Assembly (NCBI GenBank): GCA_018001935.1
Contig: JAGNHB010000023.1
Span: 1-64,000 of the forward strand
Origin: Acidobacteriota bacterium
Lineage (GTDB): Bacteria; Acidobacteriota; JAAYUB01
Direction of reading: 5' to 3'
DNA length: 64,000 nt
The notes under the pieces were generated by a model that saw nothing but the letters and a program-made list of their open reading frames with translations, was not told the DNA's origin and searched no databases. A program made the translations under genes and the position numbers. Of this stretch, positions 8,742-18,800 are shown piece by piece; the first letter of the stretch is position 1, and the number at the start of each line of letters is the position of its first letter.

Positions 8742-10844
8742 TCACAGACTTTCGATGGCCCGCTCCAGCAGGTGCAGGTCCAGGATGTCGACCGCTCCGT
8801 CGTGGTTGAGGTCCGGGCAGTTGGAACCGCAGGGAAGGAACTGGAGGTTCCCCGCCAGGCGCTGGGCCAAGGCCTGCGCGTCCAGGCCGTCCAGGAACCC
8901 GTCGTCGTTGACGTCGAAGGTCGCGTCGTACACGGTGACGGTGGCCGTTGCCGAATCCGCCTGACCGCAGACGTTGGTCACCCGAACCCAGAACAGGGCT
9001 GTTTCCGCCAGGGGGCCGGTGGCGTAGGTGCTCGAATCCGCCCCGACCGGGTGGGTCGTGTCGCCGGTGCCGCCCCGGTACCATTGGTACGCGCGGGGCG
9101 CCGTCCCCGACGTGCCGACGGAAAGGGTGACGCCCTGGCCGGCCAGGATGAACGGGGACTGCGGCGGCTGGGTGATCCCCGGGGCGAAGCAGTCCGGGGT
9201 GCGGACCGTCACCTCGGTGCTCTGGGGGCTCATCAGGACGTTCTGCTGCTCGCCGTGGGCCTCGGTGCGGGTCTGGACGCGCAGGTAGTAGGTGGTGGAG
9301 GGCGTCAACCCGGCGAGGTCGAGGTGGTCGACGGCCTTGTCGGCGGTCGACCCGAGCAGGGTCAGGGCGCCGCCGGGGTTGGTCCTTCCGTAGACGCGGT
9401 AGGAACCCGCGTCGCCGGTGTAGAGGATCGGCGTCCACGACACCCGGGCGGACACGGGGGAGAGGGGTTCCGTGGCCAGCTCGGTCGGGGGCACGGTCTG
9501 GGTCGCTTCCCAGCCCGGGGCTTCCACCGCCAGGAAGTCGCGCAGGGCCGGGTCGGAGGTGTAAAGCATGTTGTAGCCGATCCAGCACGAGAGCAGCCGG
9601 GTCAGGGCGGTGAGACCGGCCGGGAGGGGGCCGGCGAGCGCGTTGTTCCGGAGGTTCAGGGTCGACAGGTGTCCCAGGTTTCCCAGGCTCGCGGGCACCT
9701 GCCCTTCCAGTTGGTTGCCGCCCAGATCGAGGGTCAGCAGGAGCGGGATATTGCCTAGGGAGGCGGGGATAGCGCCGGACAGCCGGTTGTCGGAGAGCAC
9801 CAGGTGATTCAGGCCGGCCAGGTTCCCCAAGCTGGAGGGGATGCTGCCGGTGAGCTGGTTGCCGGACAGGTCGAGCGTCCACAAGGCAGTCAGGAGGCCG
9901 AGGGACGGGGGGATCGTGCCGGAGAAGAGGTTGTCGCTCAGAGAAAGCAAAGTCATTTGGGTGATGCCGCCGAGCTCGGTCGGGAGACTGCCGGAAAACT
10001 GGTTTCCGGCGAGATCCAAAACCGCCAGCCCGACGGCGTTTCCCACCTCGGCCGGCAGGGTCCCCGCCAACTGGTTGTATTGCAGATTGAGGGTCCTCAG
10101 GGAAGGCCGGTTCCAGGCCTGGAGGGGGATGCCGCCGGTCAGCTCATTCCTTTGGAGATAAAGGTATTTCAGGGCCGGAATGCCGAAGAGCGTGGCGGGG
10201 ATCGAACCGCTGAACTGGTTCCAGCTCAAATCAATTCTTTCCAGGCCCACGAGGTTGCCGAGCTCCGCGGGGATGCTGCCGGACAGCTGGTTGTTGCAGA
10301 GTTCGATACTCTGCAGGGACGCCAGGTTCCCTGCCGCCGAAGAAAGACCGCCGGTGAGCTGGTTGTTCTGGGCGGACAACTGTTTGAGGTTAAAGAGGTT
10401 CCAGATCGTTTCGGGGAGGGGCCCCGAAATCTGGTTCCCCGCAATACTCAAATCTGTCAACTGAACCAGGTTGCCGATCTCGGGCGGGAGGGCCCCGGAG
10501 AGCTGGTTTACATTTAGTTGAAGTTCCTTCATATAAACGAGATTGCCGATTTCACGCGGAATCGGGCCGACGAGATGATTGTGGTAGAGATCGATTTTCG
10601 TGACCCGGTCCAGCGTCACCGTCACCCCGTACCACGACCCTTCGGTTCCGGGCAGGGCAAAGCCGTCGGTGTGAAGCGGCGGGGTCTTCCAGCCGTCCTT
10701 GTGCGTCCACCCGTTGCCGGCGGTACTGTTGTACAAGGCCGTGAGGGCTTTCCGCTCCAGGGCGGAAACGGCGCCTTCGGCCGGTCTGCCGGCGACGGCG
10801 ATGAGCAGCGCCGCGGTTGACAGCATCAGGATCGCATGTTGCAT
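8742..10844 (-). CDS. Secreted leucine-rich-repeat protein with fibronectin/Ig-like domains and a C-terminal dockerin
   Basis: A 700-aa protein with a signal peptide (cleavage near GRPAEGA). A LRRNT-like segment (ALYNSTAGNGWTHKDGW) comes first. About sixteen 24-residue LRRs of the plant/receptor type follow (LxxLDLSxNQLxGxIPxxLGNL). A fibronectin-III-like domain (VSARVSWTPILYTG), an Ig-like PKD-type region (QSPFILAGQGVTLSVG) and a type I dockerin with two Ca-binding loops (DVNDDGFLDGLDAQALA and DLNHDGAVDILDLHLLE) complete it. The start at 10844 has a strong gggaggt site. No cohesin gene is in the window, so the dockerin partner is unknown. Likely exported to the cell surface and perhaps a substrate of the type II system at 40-52 kb (inference). 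Confidence 0.9.
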   Translation of the reverse strand: MQHAILMLSTAALLIAVAGRPAEGAVSALERKALTALYNSTAGNGWTHKDGWKTPPLHTDGFALPGTEGSWYGVTVTLDRVTKIDLYHNHLVGPIPREIGNLVYMKELQLNVNQLSGALPPEIGNLVQLTDLSIAGNQISGPLPETIWNLFNLKQLSAQNNQLTGGLSSAAGNLASLQSIELCNNQLSGSIPAELGNLVGLERIDLSWNQFSGSIPATLFGIPALKYLYLQRNELTGGIPLQAWNRPSLRTLNLQYNQLAGTLPAEVGNAVGLAVLDLAGNQFSGSLPTELGGITQMTLLSLSDNLFSGTIPPSLGLLTALWTLDLSGNQLTGSIPSSLGNLAGLNHLVLSDNRLSGAIPASLGNIPLLLTLDLGGNQLEGQVPASLGNLGHLSTLNLRNNALAGPLPAGLTALTRLLSCWIGYNMLYTSDPALRDFLAVEAPGWEATQTVPPTELATEPLSPVSARVSWTPILYTGDAGSYRVYGRTNPGGALTLLGSTADKAVDHLDLAGLTPSTTYYLRVQTRTEAHGEQQNVLMSPQSTEVTVRTPDCFAPGITQPPQSPFILAGQGVTLSVGTSGTAPRAYQWYRGGTGDTTHPVGADSSTYATGPLAETALFWVRVTNVCGQADSATATVTVYDATFDVNDDGFLDGLDAQALAQRLAGNLQFLPCGSNCPDLNHDGAVDILDLHLLERAIESL

Positions 10845-11047
10845 AGGGCACCTCCCAACGTCCTGAATACAGAATATTGCGGGACGGTTCGGTGCGCCAG
10901 TGCCACAAATCGTGGGTTGGACGGGAAGAATCACAGGTTTTCCGCCTGCACCCGGAGCGGATCGCTTTCCTGGCGCGCCGGACGCCGTTGCGGGAGAGGG
11001 TCCGGAATGGTCCTCGCCAAGGCGCCAAATCCTTCAAGAAAAAGGAA

Positions 11048-11080
11048 AAGGGACACCCGGCGGAAACCGGGTGTCCCTTT
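11048..11080 (-). terminator. Intrinsic terminator of the FG-GAP protein gene
   Basis: A 13-bp perfect stem (aagggacacccgg / ccgggtgtccctt) with a 6-nt loop is followed on the minus strand by tttccttttt. It sits 31 bp past the stop of the 1278-aa gene. Confidence 0.8.
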
Positions 11081-11111
11081 GAAGGAGGGGCCCGAAAGAG
11101 GGTCCGGGCCG

Positions 11112-14100
11112 TCAGTCGAGGATGTCAGGGCGCAGGACGGCCTTGTCGAGACGGTCCCGGGCCGCTTCCCGGAAGATCCCCATGTACTCCCGGAGCTGCT
11201 CGTACAGGGGTTCGCCCAGGCGCGCCACCAGTTCGTCCCGCCGGCTCTCGATCTCGAGGGCGCAGGTCTCGACCTGGTCAAGGTCCTTCCGGGCGCTCCG
11301 GTCGGGGACCCAGACGAAGAGGTTGGCGTTGCGGTCGTCTGCCGGGAACCCCAGGGCCGACGCCGGGATGGAGGGGTTCCGGAACTCGGCGCGGATGAAG
11401 TGGAGGCCGTGGTCCAGCGGGCGCCAGTAGTGGTTGGCGTGCGCCAGGTGCCGCCGCTCCCCCGGGTGCCAGGAAACGCCGCTGAGCAGGTGACAGGCGA
11501 TGGCCTTCTGGGGTTTGTCCGACAGGACGACCCAGTCGTAGAACACCACCTGCAGGTTTCGCCGGTCGGGGACGTCCGCGCTGACCAGCACGCCGAGCCG
11601 GCTCCACTCGCCTTCCGGAACGACGCCCCACCCGAAGTGGATCGTGTCGTCCGGTTCGCGGACCCCCAGGACCATCTTCGGTTCGAAGAGTTCCTCGTTG
11701 TCCCAGACGCCCGCCGCCTTCCGGGCCGTGGGGTGCCAGATGGCGATCCCGCCGCTCCAGGGCCAGAATCCTTCCTTGTTGTCACAGACGGACCCCCGCG
11801 GGTGGATCGTCTCGAAGGTGTCGGGAATGTCCAGGGTGACCCAGATCCGGTAGTTGGTGGAGGCGTTCACCTGAGTGGGCCCGAGCCCGGTGGTGTCCCA
11901 TTGGACCGAGACCTCCTGCATGCCCCGGGCCTGCATGGAATCGACCTGGGCGTACCCGATGAGGTGACGGCCGCCCGGGTCCTCTCGGTCGGCCCCGTTC
12001 ACGGCCACGTACTCGAACTTGACGTTGAAGGGGGTCTGGCACGGCATCAGACTGAAGTTGTGGACCCGGGCCCTGAGGGTGAGCCCGGTGCCGGCGGTGA
12101 TCCCGGCTTTCATCACCGTGATGGGGTCGCCGGTGGAGTCGCTGGGCTGGGTGGTCTCCACGAAGAAGCCCCGCATGCACTTCCCCGACAGGGTGTCGTT
12201 GAGCACCCAGGTGTCGTACTCGCCGATGTACTCGTTGTACTCGGCCATGAAGTGGGCCGGCAGGTTGAGCCCCGGGTCGGGGGCCCAGTTGTAGACCTTC
12301 TTCCACCAGGAGCCGGACGAGTCGTCGATGACGGCGGCGTGCTGGACCTTGGTGTTGCCGGAGTTGGAGATGTAGGCGTAGGGCTTGAACTTGTAGCTCA
12401 TGCCGTTGGACGCGATGCCCGGGAAGGACGGGACGCTGATGGTGAGGCCCTGGGACTGGGACGACTCCTTGTCGTCGGTGTCCATCTGCGACCAACTCCC
12501 GTTCGCCTGCAGGCCCAGGTTGAAGTTGACCGTCTGCTTGCTGAAGAGGATTTCCTTGACCGACGCCGAGAGCTTGAAGTCGATGTCGCCGCTGAGGTCC
12601 TCCTCCCAGGACTTGGAGGTATCCTTCCCCACCGAGTCCTGCCAGGTGACGGAGGTCTCCTTGGACCCGCCGTCCACCCCGATGACCACGTCCGTCTTGT
12701 TCAGGAAGTCCTTGACGGGCCCGGGGGCGCCCGGGTAGGTGATCTCGCCCAGGTAGTCCTTGAACAGGTCGTTGGACGGCATCGGGTAGGAGAGCACGTT
12801 GCCGTTCTGGTGGATGGGCTGGTAGAAGTCCGGGCAGCCCAGGCCGGCGACGATGACCGTTTCGGGGTTGGACGGGGGGTAGACCACCTCGTAGTAGGAC
12901 TGGGCCTCCTGGTTCGTGGTGTCGTTGAGGGCCGTGTAACCGTAGACGGGGTAGCGCCAGATGTCGTAGTTGCGGGTCTTGTACAGGAGCATGTCGTCGC
13001 AGTCGGTGGCGTACTCCAGGTCGTAGCTGTAGGTCTCCGTGTGGGTGTTCATGGTGTCGATGGCCCGTTTGAAGGCGAAGTCGATCTTCGCCTGGATGTC
13101 CATGTCGAGGGTGCACTTGATGAGGAAGAAGAGGTTGAACTTGGCCGTGATGTCGACCCCGAGCCCCGCGTTCAGGCCCATCCCGCCCTCTGACTTGGTC
13201 TGCCCGGTGTGCTTCTGGGAGTACTCCCCGTTCTTGGTGAACTTGACCTTGAACTCGGGGTCCCGGCTGAGGTAGACCGTGTCCCACTCCCACTCGGAGG
13301 GGTCGGCGTCCGGGTTCGTCGGGACGTAGTCCACGTGCTTGGGCGGTTCCTCGATGGTGAAGTTGGGCGTGATGTAGTCCTGCAGCACGATGTGGGTGGG
13401 GGGGCCGATGACCAGGGAGGACCCGTCCCAATCCATCTTCCCCACGCTGATCAGGGGGAAGGCGGCGGGCAGCGGCGCGAAGCCGCTGTCGGTGAAGTAG
13501 GGGGAGCCCACCCCGGTTTCACCGTCCCCGTTCCAGACGGTGTAGACGGAGAAGAGGACCTTGCGCCCCCCCTCGGCGGCGGCATTCTGCACCAGGACGA
13601 GGCCGAGGTCCATGGCGGGGCCGGCGGGGTTGAGGGTCCCCTTGAAATCACCGGGGATCACCTTGATGTCGTCCAGGGGGGACTTGTAGTGGCCCTCGGT
13701 GGGGTTGATGATGTTGGGGTGGTTGTAGTAACCCCAGGTCGCGTCGAAGTCGATGGCTTCGAGGCAGAGGAGCATGTTCTTGCCGCCGTTCGTCTGGTCG
13801 TCGTGGTCCGGGTTGATGCCGAGGTTGGCGATGACCAGTTGGCGCTTGGTGAGCGGTTGGTCCGGGTTGGGGGTCCCGAACCAGCCGATCCCGATGGACA
13901 GGCGACACTGCTCCGGGGTCAGGGTGAAGGCGGGCGGATAGGGGATGAACTGCTGAGGCCACACCGACGCGTGGATCGAGGCGGTCAGGTTGGCATCCAA
14001 CCCGTAGACCACCACCTTGTACTGGACGAAATGGCTGGCGGTGATGGACTTGATGGCGCCCAGAGCGACCTCGTCGATGCCGTCCCCGCTCAGGTCGCCG

Positions 14101-14948
14101 GCGGTGAGGCAGACGGGGAGGGGCTTGTCGGAATTCATCTCGGTCCAGACGGCGGTGGCGCCGGGGACGAGGTGACCGTTCTCGTAACGGAAGGCGATCA
14201 TGTTGGGGTAGTTGGTGTTGTTGGTGAACGCCTGGAAACCGACGAGGACTTCCTTGGCCCCGTCGCCGTTCACGTCCCCCGCGGCGAGGGCGGCGCTGGG
14301 GCCGTCCAGGAAAACCAGGCCCAGCGCGGTCACGTCCGTCGTCACCAGGGTCGCGAGGTGGTAATCCAGCACCGTGACGCGGAGTTTTTCCACGCCGTCC
14401 TGGATGTAGTTGTACAGGACTATGATCTCGTCGTGGTTGGTGCCGTCGGGGTCCACCTGGCGGTCCACGTCGCCGGCCGCCAGGCAAAGGTCCCCGTAAC
14501 GGCGGGGCGCCTGGGCGCCGTTGCCGGCGTCGAGATGGACCTTGGCGCCGGTGTTGAGCCGCACCTCGACGAAATTACCCGTTCCCGACGACGAGTAGAC
14601 GGCGGTCACGTAGTAGTCCTTCGACTGGTCCACGATCCGCCCGGCGGTGACGGCGGCGGGGGCGTTGAAGGCGGCGCCCCCCAGGGCGGGCGTCCCGGGG
14701 TAGTCGTGGTGGTGCCACCAGCCGTCGGACTCGTAGTGGACGTAGTTGAGGTTGAGGTTCCCGTCGGTCGGGTTGGGGATGGGGAAGAGAGCCCCCACGT
14801 CCTCCCACGTGGCCAGACCCGAGGAGGTCGGCAGAGGGGGGGTGTCGCCGGGGTTCGTGTCCCCCGCGAGGAAGGCCGCCGTGCCGGCCAGGACGACGAG
14901 GCAGAGAAGGATCCGCTGTCGTCGTCGGGATGCGTGGTGCTTCAGCAT
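11112..14948 (-). CDS. Large secreted FG-GAP/VCBS-repeat protein of unknown function
   Basis: A 1278-aa protein with a signal peptide (residues about 1-29). The N-terminal half carries Ca-loop FG-GAP-like repeats (AAGDVNGDGAKEVLVGFQ and TAGDLSGDGIDEVALGAI), probably a beta-propeller. The middle (about 530-960) has no family I recognise: long alternating polar/apolar strands (for example DIDFKLSASVKEILFSKQ), Ser/Thr/Asp-rich turns and few cysteines, reminiscent of beta-rich membrane-inserting or adhesive domains. The C-terminal third resembles CARDB-type beta-sandwich modules (LTLRARVHNFSLMPC). The start has a gggagg site 8 bp upstream. It is a monocistronic unit ending at a strong hairpin. 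Confidence 0.8.
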   Translation of the reverse strand: MLKHHASRRRQRILLCLVVLAGTAAFLAGDTNPGDTPPLPTSSGLATWEDVGALFPIPNPTDGNLNLNYVHYESDGWWHHHDYPGTPALGGAAFNAPAAVTAGRIVDQSKDYYVTAVYSSSGTGNFVEVRLNTGAKVHLDAGNGAQAPRRYGDLCLAAGDVDRQVDPDGTNHDEIIVLYNYIQDGVEKLRVTVLDYHLATLVTTDVTALGLVFLDGPSAALAAGDVNGDGAKEVLVGFQAFTNNTNYPNMIAFRYENGHLVPGATAVWTEMNSDKPLPVCLTAGDLSGDGIDEVALGAIKSITASHFVQYKVVVYGLDANLTASIHASVWPQQFIPYPPAFTLTPEQCRLSIGIGWFGTPNPDQPLTKRQLVIANLGINPDHDDQTNGGKNMLLCLEAIDFDATWGYYNHPNIINPTEGHYKSPLDDIKVIPGDFKGTLNPAGPAMDLGLVLVQNAAAEGGRKVLFSVYTVWNGDGETGVGSPYFTDSGFAPLPAAFPLISVGKMDWDGSSLVIGPPTHIVLQDYITPNFTIEEPPKHVDYVPTNPDADPSEWEWDTVYLSRDPEFKVKFTKNGEYSQKHTGQTKSEGGMGLNAGLGVDITAKFNLFFLIKCTLDMDIQAKIDFAFKRAIDTMNTHTETYSYDLEYATDCDDMLLYKTRNYDIWRYPVYGYTALNDTTNQEAQSYYEVVYPPSNPETVIVAGLGCPDFYQPIHQNGNVLSYPMPSNDLFKDYLGEITYPGAPGPVKDFLNKTDVVIGVDGGSKETSVTWQDSVGKDTSKSWEEDLSGDIDFKLSASVKEILFSKQTVNFNLGLQANGSWSQMDTDDKESSQSQGLTISVPSFPGIASNGMSYKFKPYAYISNSGNTKVQHAAVIDDSSGSWWKKVYNWAPDPGLNLPAHFMAEYNEYIGEYDTWVLNDTLSGKCMRGFFVETTQPSDSTGDPITVMKAGITAGTGLTLRARVHNFSLMPCQTPFNVKFEYVAVNGADREDPGGRHLIGYAQVDSMQARGMQEVSVQWDTTGLGPTQVNASTNYRIWVTLDIPDTFETIHPRGSVCDNKEGFWPWSGGIAIWHPTARKAAGVWDNEELFEPKMVLGVREPDDTIHFGWGVVPEGEWSRLGVLVSADVPDRRNLQVVFYDWVVLSDKPQKAIACHLLSGVSWHPGERRHLAHANHYWRPLDHGLHFIRAEFRNPSIPASALGFPADDRNANLFVWVPDRSARKDLDQVETCALEIESRRDELVARLGEPLYEQLREYMGIFREAARDRLDKAVLRPDILD

Positions 14949-15405
14949 AAAACCTCCCAGGATGATAGGAATGCAGCAGGCGATATGGGCGCAACCCCCC
15001 GGGAGCGCACCCGGCGGCGGCCCGGGTCGGGCCGTCCGGGCGTGCGGAGCCCCGAGGGAAAACCCGCTTCCTTACCCGTTGTCAAATCACGGTGCCGGAA
15101 GAGGCAACATCCCCCGCATCCTCGCGGGCCGAAGGGCCCGGGCTTCCCGTGCGCCACGGTGCAGCCCCTTCCGGACGGTCCAGGTCGTTGTACCCTTGAT
15201 GAAATTCCCCTCGCTCGCAGGATACACCCGCGGTCCAGGATATTCAACGAAAGAAATTCAAGGATATCACCCCGGCATCGCTGCGAGTGACCGTCCGACG
15301 GTGGTAAAATGCAACGTGAACGATGGACGCCCCCGCGATTTGGCCGGTAGGGCGTTTCCGGGGCTGTCGTCGGCCCCGACCCGAGGTCTGAAGGAGGTTG
15401 AGCGA
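14949..15405. other. Intergenic region between divergent genes
   Basis: No credible gene was found in these 457 bases. A TTGACA (minus strand, 15085-15080) has no good -10 partner at normal spacing. The right end holds the aaggagg site (15391-15397) of the zinc-ribbon gene. Base composition is as GC-rich as the neighbouring genes. Confidence 0.5.
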
Positions 15406-15804
15406 ATGGGTGAAGAGAGTCGGCACTGCCCGAACTGCGCGGCGCCACTGGACCTGGGGCTCGGGGAGCTGGAGACCGTCTGCGCCTACTGCCGCTCGAG
15501 GGTGCGCTTTGTCCCCGACCGGCAGGAGATGGAAGTCATCCGCACCCGGGAGGAGATGAAGCACCGGGAGCGGATCGCCGTCCAGCGGGAGATCCTGAAC
15601 AAGCAACTCCGGCAGGAGGAACTGGCGAAGTGGCGGGAGACCGCCGGGAAGATCGCCATCTCGTCGCTGCCCTTCTTCGGCGAGGGCATCGGGCGGGCCC
15701 TCTTCCGGGCCGTCCTCGGCCGGGGCGGGGGGTGCTGCGGTTGCCTTTTCGTGATCCTGGGGGCCTTGGGCCTCGGTCTGTTCTCCGTCCTGAGGGGGAT
15801 CTGA
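15406..15804 (+). CDS. Small zinc-ribbon protein with a C-terminal membrane helix
   Basis: A 132-aa protein. The N-terminal zinc ribbon has two CxxC knuckles (C8/C11 and C26/C29: HCPNCAAPL ... VCAYC). A charged coiled-coil segment (about 45-85) follows, then a Gly-rich hydrophobic tail (LGRGGGCCGCLFVILGALGLGLF) that probably anchors it in the membrane. The start was fixed by aaggagg 9 bases upstream. Function unknown; zinc-ribbon plus coiled coil plus membrane tail is a common architecture for small envelope adaptor proteins. It stands alone, convergent with the sensor kinase gene. Confidence 0.8.
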   Translation: MGEESRHCPNCAAPLDLGLGELETVCAYCRSRVRFVPDRQEMEVIRTREEMKHRERIAVQREILNKQLRQEELAKWRETAGKIAISSLPFFGEGIGRALFRAVLGRGGGCCGCLFVILGALGLGLFSVLRGI

Positions 15805-15839
15805 TCCGATTGCGGCAACGGCCGCACCGACGCGTTGAA

Positions 15840-18800
15840 TCAAACGGAACTGTCCGTCGGAAGGGTGAAGCGGAAGACGCAGCCGCCGCCGGGGTTGGGC
15901 TCGGCCCAGATCCGCCCGCCATGGTGCTCGACGATCTTGCGGCAGATGGGCAGCCCCAGGCCCGCCCCTTCGGGCTTGGGCGCCAGCGTGTCGCCTGCAG
16001 GGTGAAAGACGTCGAAGACGGTGTCCCACTCGTCGTCGTCAAGGCCCGGGCCGGTGTCGACCACCGAGACGCGGGCAAACCGGGGGGCCGCGGGCGGGGA
16101 GGCCGCCGGCCCCGGCCCCTCGCCCACCGCCGGCAGCCGGTCCGCCCCGGCCCGGCGGGCGTCCGGCGGCTGGCCCTCGTCGTCCGGGACACCCCACTCC
16201 AGCCGGATGCTCACGGCTCCCCCGGTCGGCGTGAACTTGACGGCGTTGCCCACGAGGTTGTCGATGACCTGTCGGAGGCGCTTGCCGTCGCCGAACAGGG
16301 CGGCCGGGTCGGCGCAGAGGTCCTGCCGCAGGGTGAGCCCCTTCGCCCCCGCAGCACGCCCGTGCGCCGCGATGACCTCGACGATCAGCCCGTGCAGGTC
16401 GACCGGCTCGGTCTTCCAATCGACCAGCCCCGACTCCAGGGTGCTCAGGTCCAGGATCTTCTCGATCAGCTTCTCCAGGCGCCGGCTCTCCTCCAGCAGC
16501 ACCTCCATGTTGCCCATCACCTGCCGGGTCGCCTTCTGTCGGCGGAACTCGTCCGTGACGTCCGGGTTCAGGAGCACTTCCTGCAGTTTCTTCCGGGTGA
16601 GGTTGGCGTACCCGACAATGGACGTGAGCGGCGTGCGCAGCTCGTGGGAGGTGGTGGTCAGGAAGTCGTTCTTCATCCGGTTGACCTGCTCCAACCACGC
16701 GGACCGGAGTCGCTGGGCTTCCGTCTCCGCTTTCTGTCGGGACAGTTCCCGCTGGTGGCGGCGCTCGAGGGACGCGACGCCCCAGCGGAACCCTCCGTAC
16801 CCGAGCGCGACCAGGCCGGCGAGGGCCAGCGCCCGGGCCCACCAGGTCTCGGTCCATGGGGGAAGGATCCGGAAGGGGTAGTCGCCCTCCCGCCCGACGT
16901 GCCCGTGGACGTTCTTCGCCCGGACCCGGAAGCGATAGTCCCCCGGGGGCAGGTTGGTGTACTCCTTGAAGGGCGCAGGGCCCCAGGGGGACCAGTCCGG
17001 GTCGTAACCCTCCAGGCGGACCTGGTACCGGAGGGCGGAAGGGGCATCGAAGCTGGTGGCGGCGAACTCGAAGGCCAGGGAGTGGTCGGCGGGCTCGAGG
17101 CGGGGCCCCTCGGCGCCCCCTTCGCCGGGCGGCGCCCCGGCCCCCCCGAAAAGGCCCCGGCCGTTCACGCTCACCCGCCGGACGAGGGTGGCGAAGTCCC
17201 GGGCATAGTCCTTGGGGACCCGGGGGTCGTAGCGCAGGAGACCGTCCGTCCCCCCGAGCCACACCACCCCGTCCGGCTCCGGGCAGATCGCGTCGATGGC
17301 ATACTCCGCCAGGCGGAGGAAGGGTGTGTCCACGAAGCGGAAGGTCCCGTCGGCCTGGCGGAGGGCCACCCCCGTGCCGTGGGCCCCCTGGGTTTCGATC
17401 ATGGTGTGCAGCCAGAGGTCGCCCCGGGCGTCCTCCCGGAGGAGGGAGACCCGGCGCGCCTCGCCGCCGAAGAGGCGGGCGAACCGCGGGTCGGGAAGGA
17501 AGCGGCCCCTGGGCGTATCGAAACGGTAGATTCCCGCGTGCGTGCAGAAGAGGATGCCGCCCGCGGCCCGGTCGACCCGGTTCTCGTTGGGGGAAGGCAG
17601 GCCGTGGGAAAGCCCGTAACGCTCGATTGCAGGCACGGGCCGGGCTGCCTTGCGTCCGCCGCCGGGGAACGTCAGGCGCAGGACCCCGTGATTTCGCGTC
17701 CCGAGCCACAGCCGCCCGTCGTCGTCCTCGGCGATGCTGCGGACCTGTTCCGTGATACCCGGGACCCGGCCCTCGTCGACCCACGGCCCCCCGTCGACGT
17801 CCGATCGACGGATGGAAGCCAGCCCGTCCTGCATCCCGACGAAGATCCGGGAGGGGTTCACCCGGGAGGGGCACAGGCAGCCGGTGTTGCCGACGGAGGG
17901 ACGGACCATCGTGGCCTGGCTGCCGCGGATCTCGTGCACGCCCTCGTTGTCGGCCACCAGCAGGGACGTCCCCACGGGGAGGAAGGCCCAGATCTGGCTT
18001 CGGATGCCGGTGACAGGGAGAAACGCCGGGGCGGGCAGCCCGTTGTCCGCGCGGAGGACGCTCTCCAGGCGGTGTATCCCCCGGCTGGTACCCACGTGGA
18101 GCACCCCCGCGTGCCGGCAGACGGTCATCACCGTGCCCTTGAGCCCCGACCGCTCGTCGTACCGGGAGAGCGGCTCCGACATCGCCACCCGGGAAATCCC
18201 GTTCTCCAGGCCCAGCCAGAGCCCTGACTGGCCGTCCAGGAACAGGGCGTAGACCGTCTCGTCCTGCAGGCCGGACCGCTTGTCCACGACCCGGATCAGC
18301 CTCCCTTCGTGATCCAGGTGGACGACGCCCCCGTGGACGGTGGCGAGGGCCACGGAGCCGTCCGGCAACACGAGACCGTGGTAGAGCAGGTTCTGCCGGA
18401 GGAAATCGTCGGCCTGGGTCGGGAACTCCGCCAGGCCCCCCCCGTCGAGGAGGAGCAACCCCTGGCCCCGCGTGCCCACCAGGATCCGGTCAGGGCCCCC
18501 GGGAACAGCCGCGGGCCACGGCAGCATGCACCCGATCTTCTCCCCGGCGAACCGCTCCCCGCCGGGGAGCGGACGGAGGGCGTCCCCGTTCAGTTCCACC
18601 AGGCCCCGGCCCGGCTCGCGGAGGAAAAGGCGCTCCCCCACCCGGTAGGACTGGTGAAAGGACGTGGTCGGGGCCCAGGACCGAACCCGGCCGCCGCTGT
18701 AGCGAAACAGGCGGTTTCGGGTGGTGAAGAAAACCCCCGCGCGCGTGGCGTGCGTGCACCAGACATCGTTGAAGGTCCGGTGTTGCGGTTTTAGCCGGTC

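Noticed and set aside
8742-10844. Plant-like LRR gene as eukaryotic contamination
   Set aside because: It has a bacterial ribosome site, a bacterial dockerin and the same base composition as its neighbours. Plant-type LRR repeats are known in environmental bacteria.
10886-10906. Sigma-54 promoter upstream of the LRR gene (TGGCAC on the minus strand)
   Set aside because: No TTGC follows at the required 5-base spacing.
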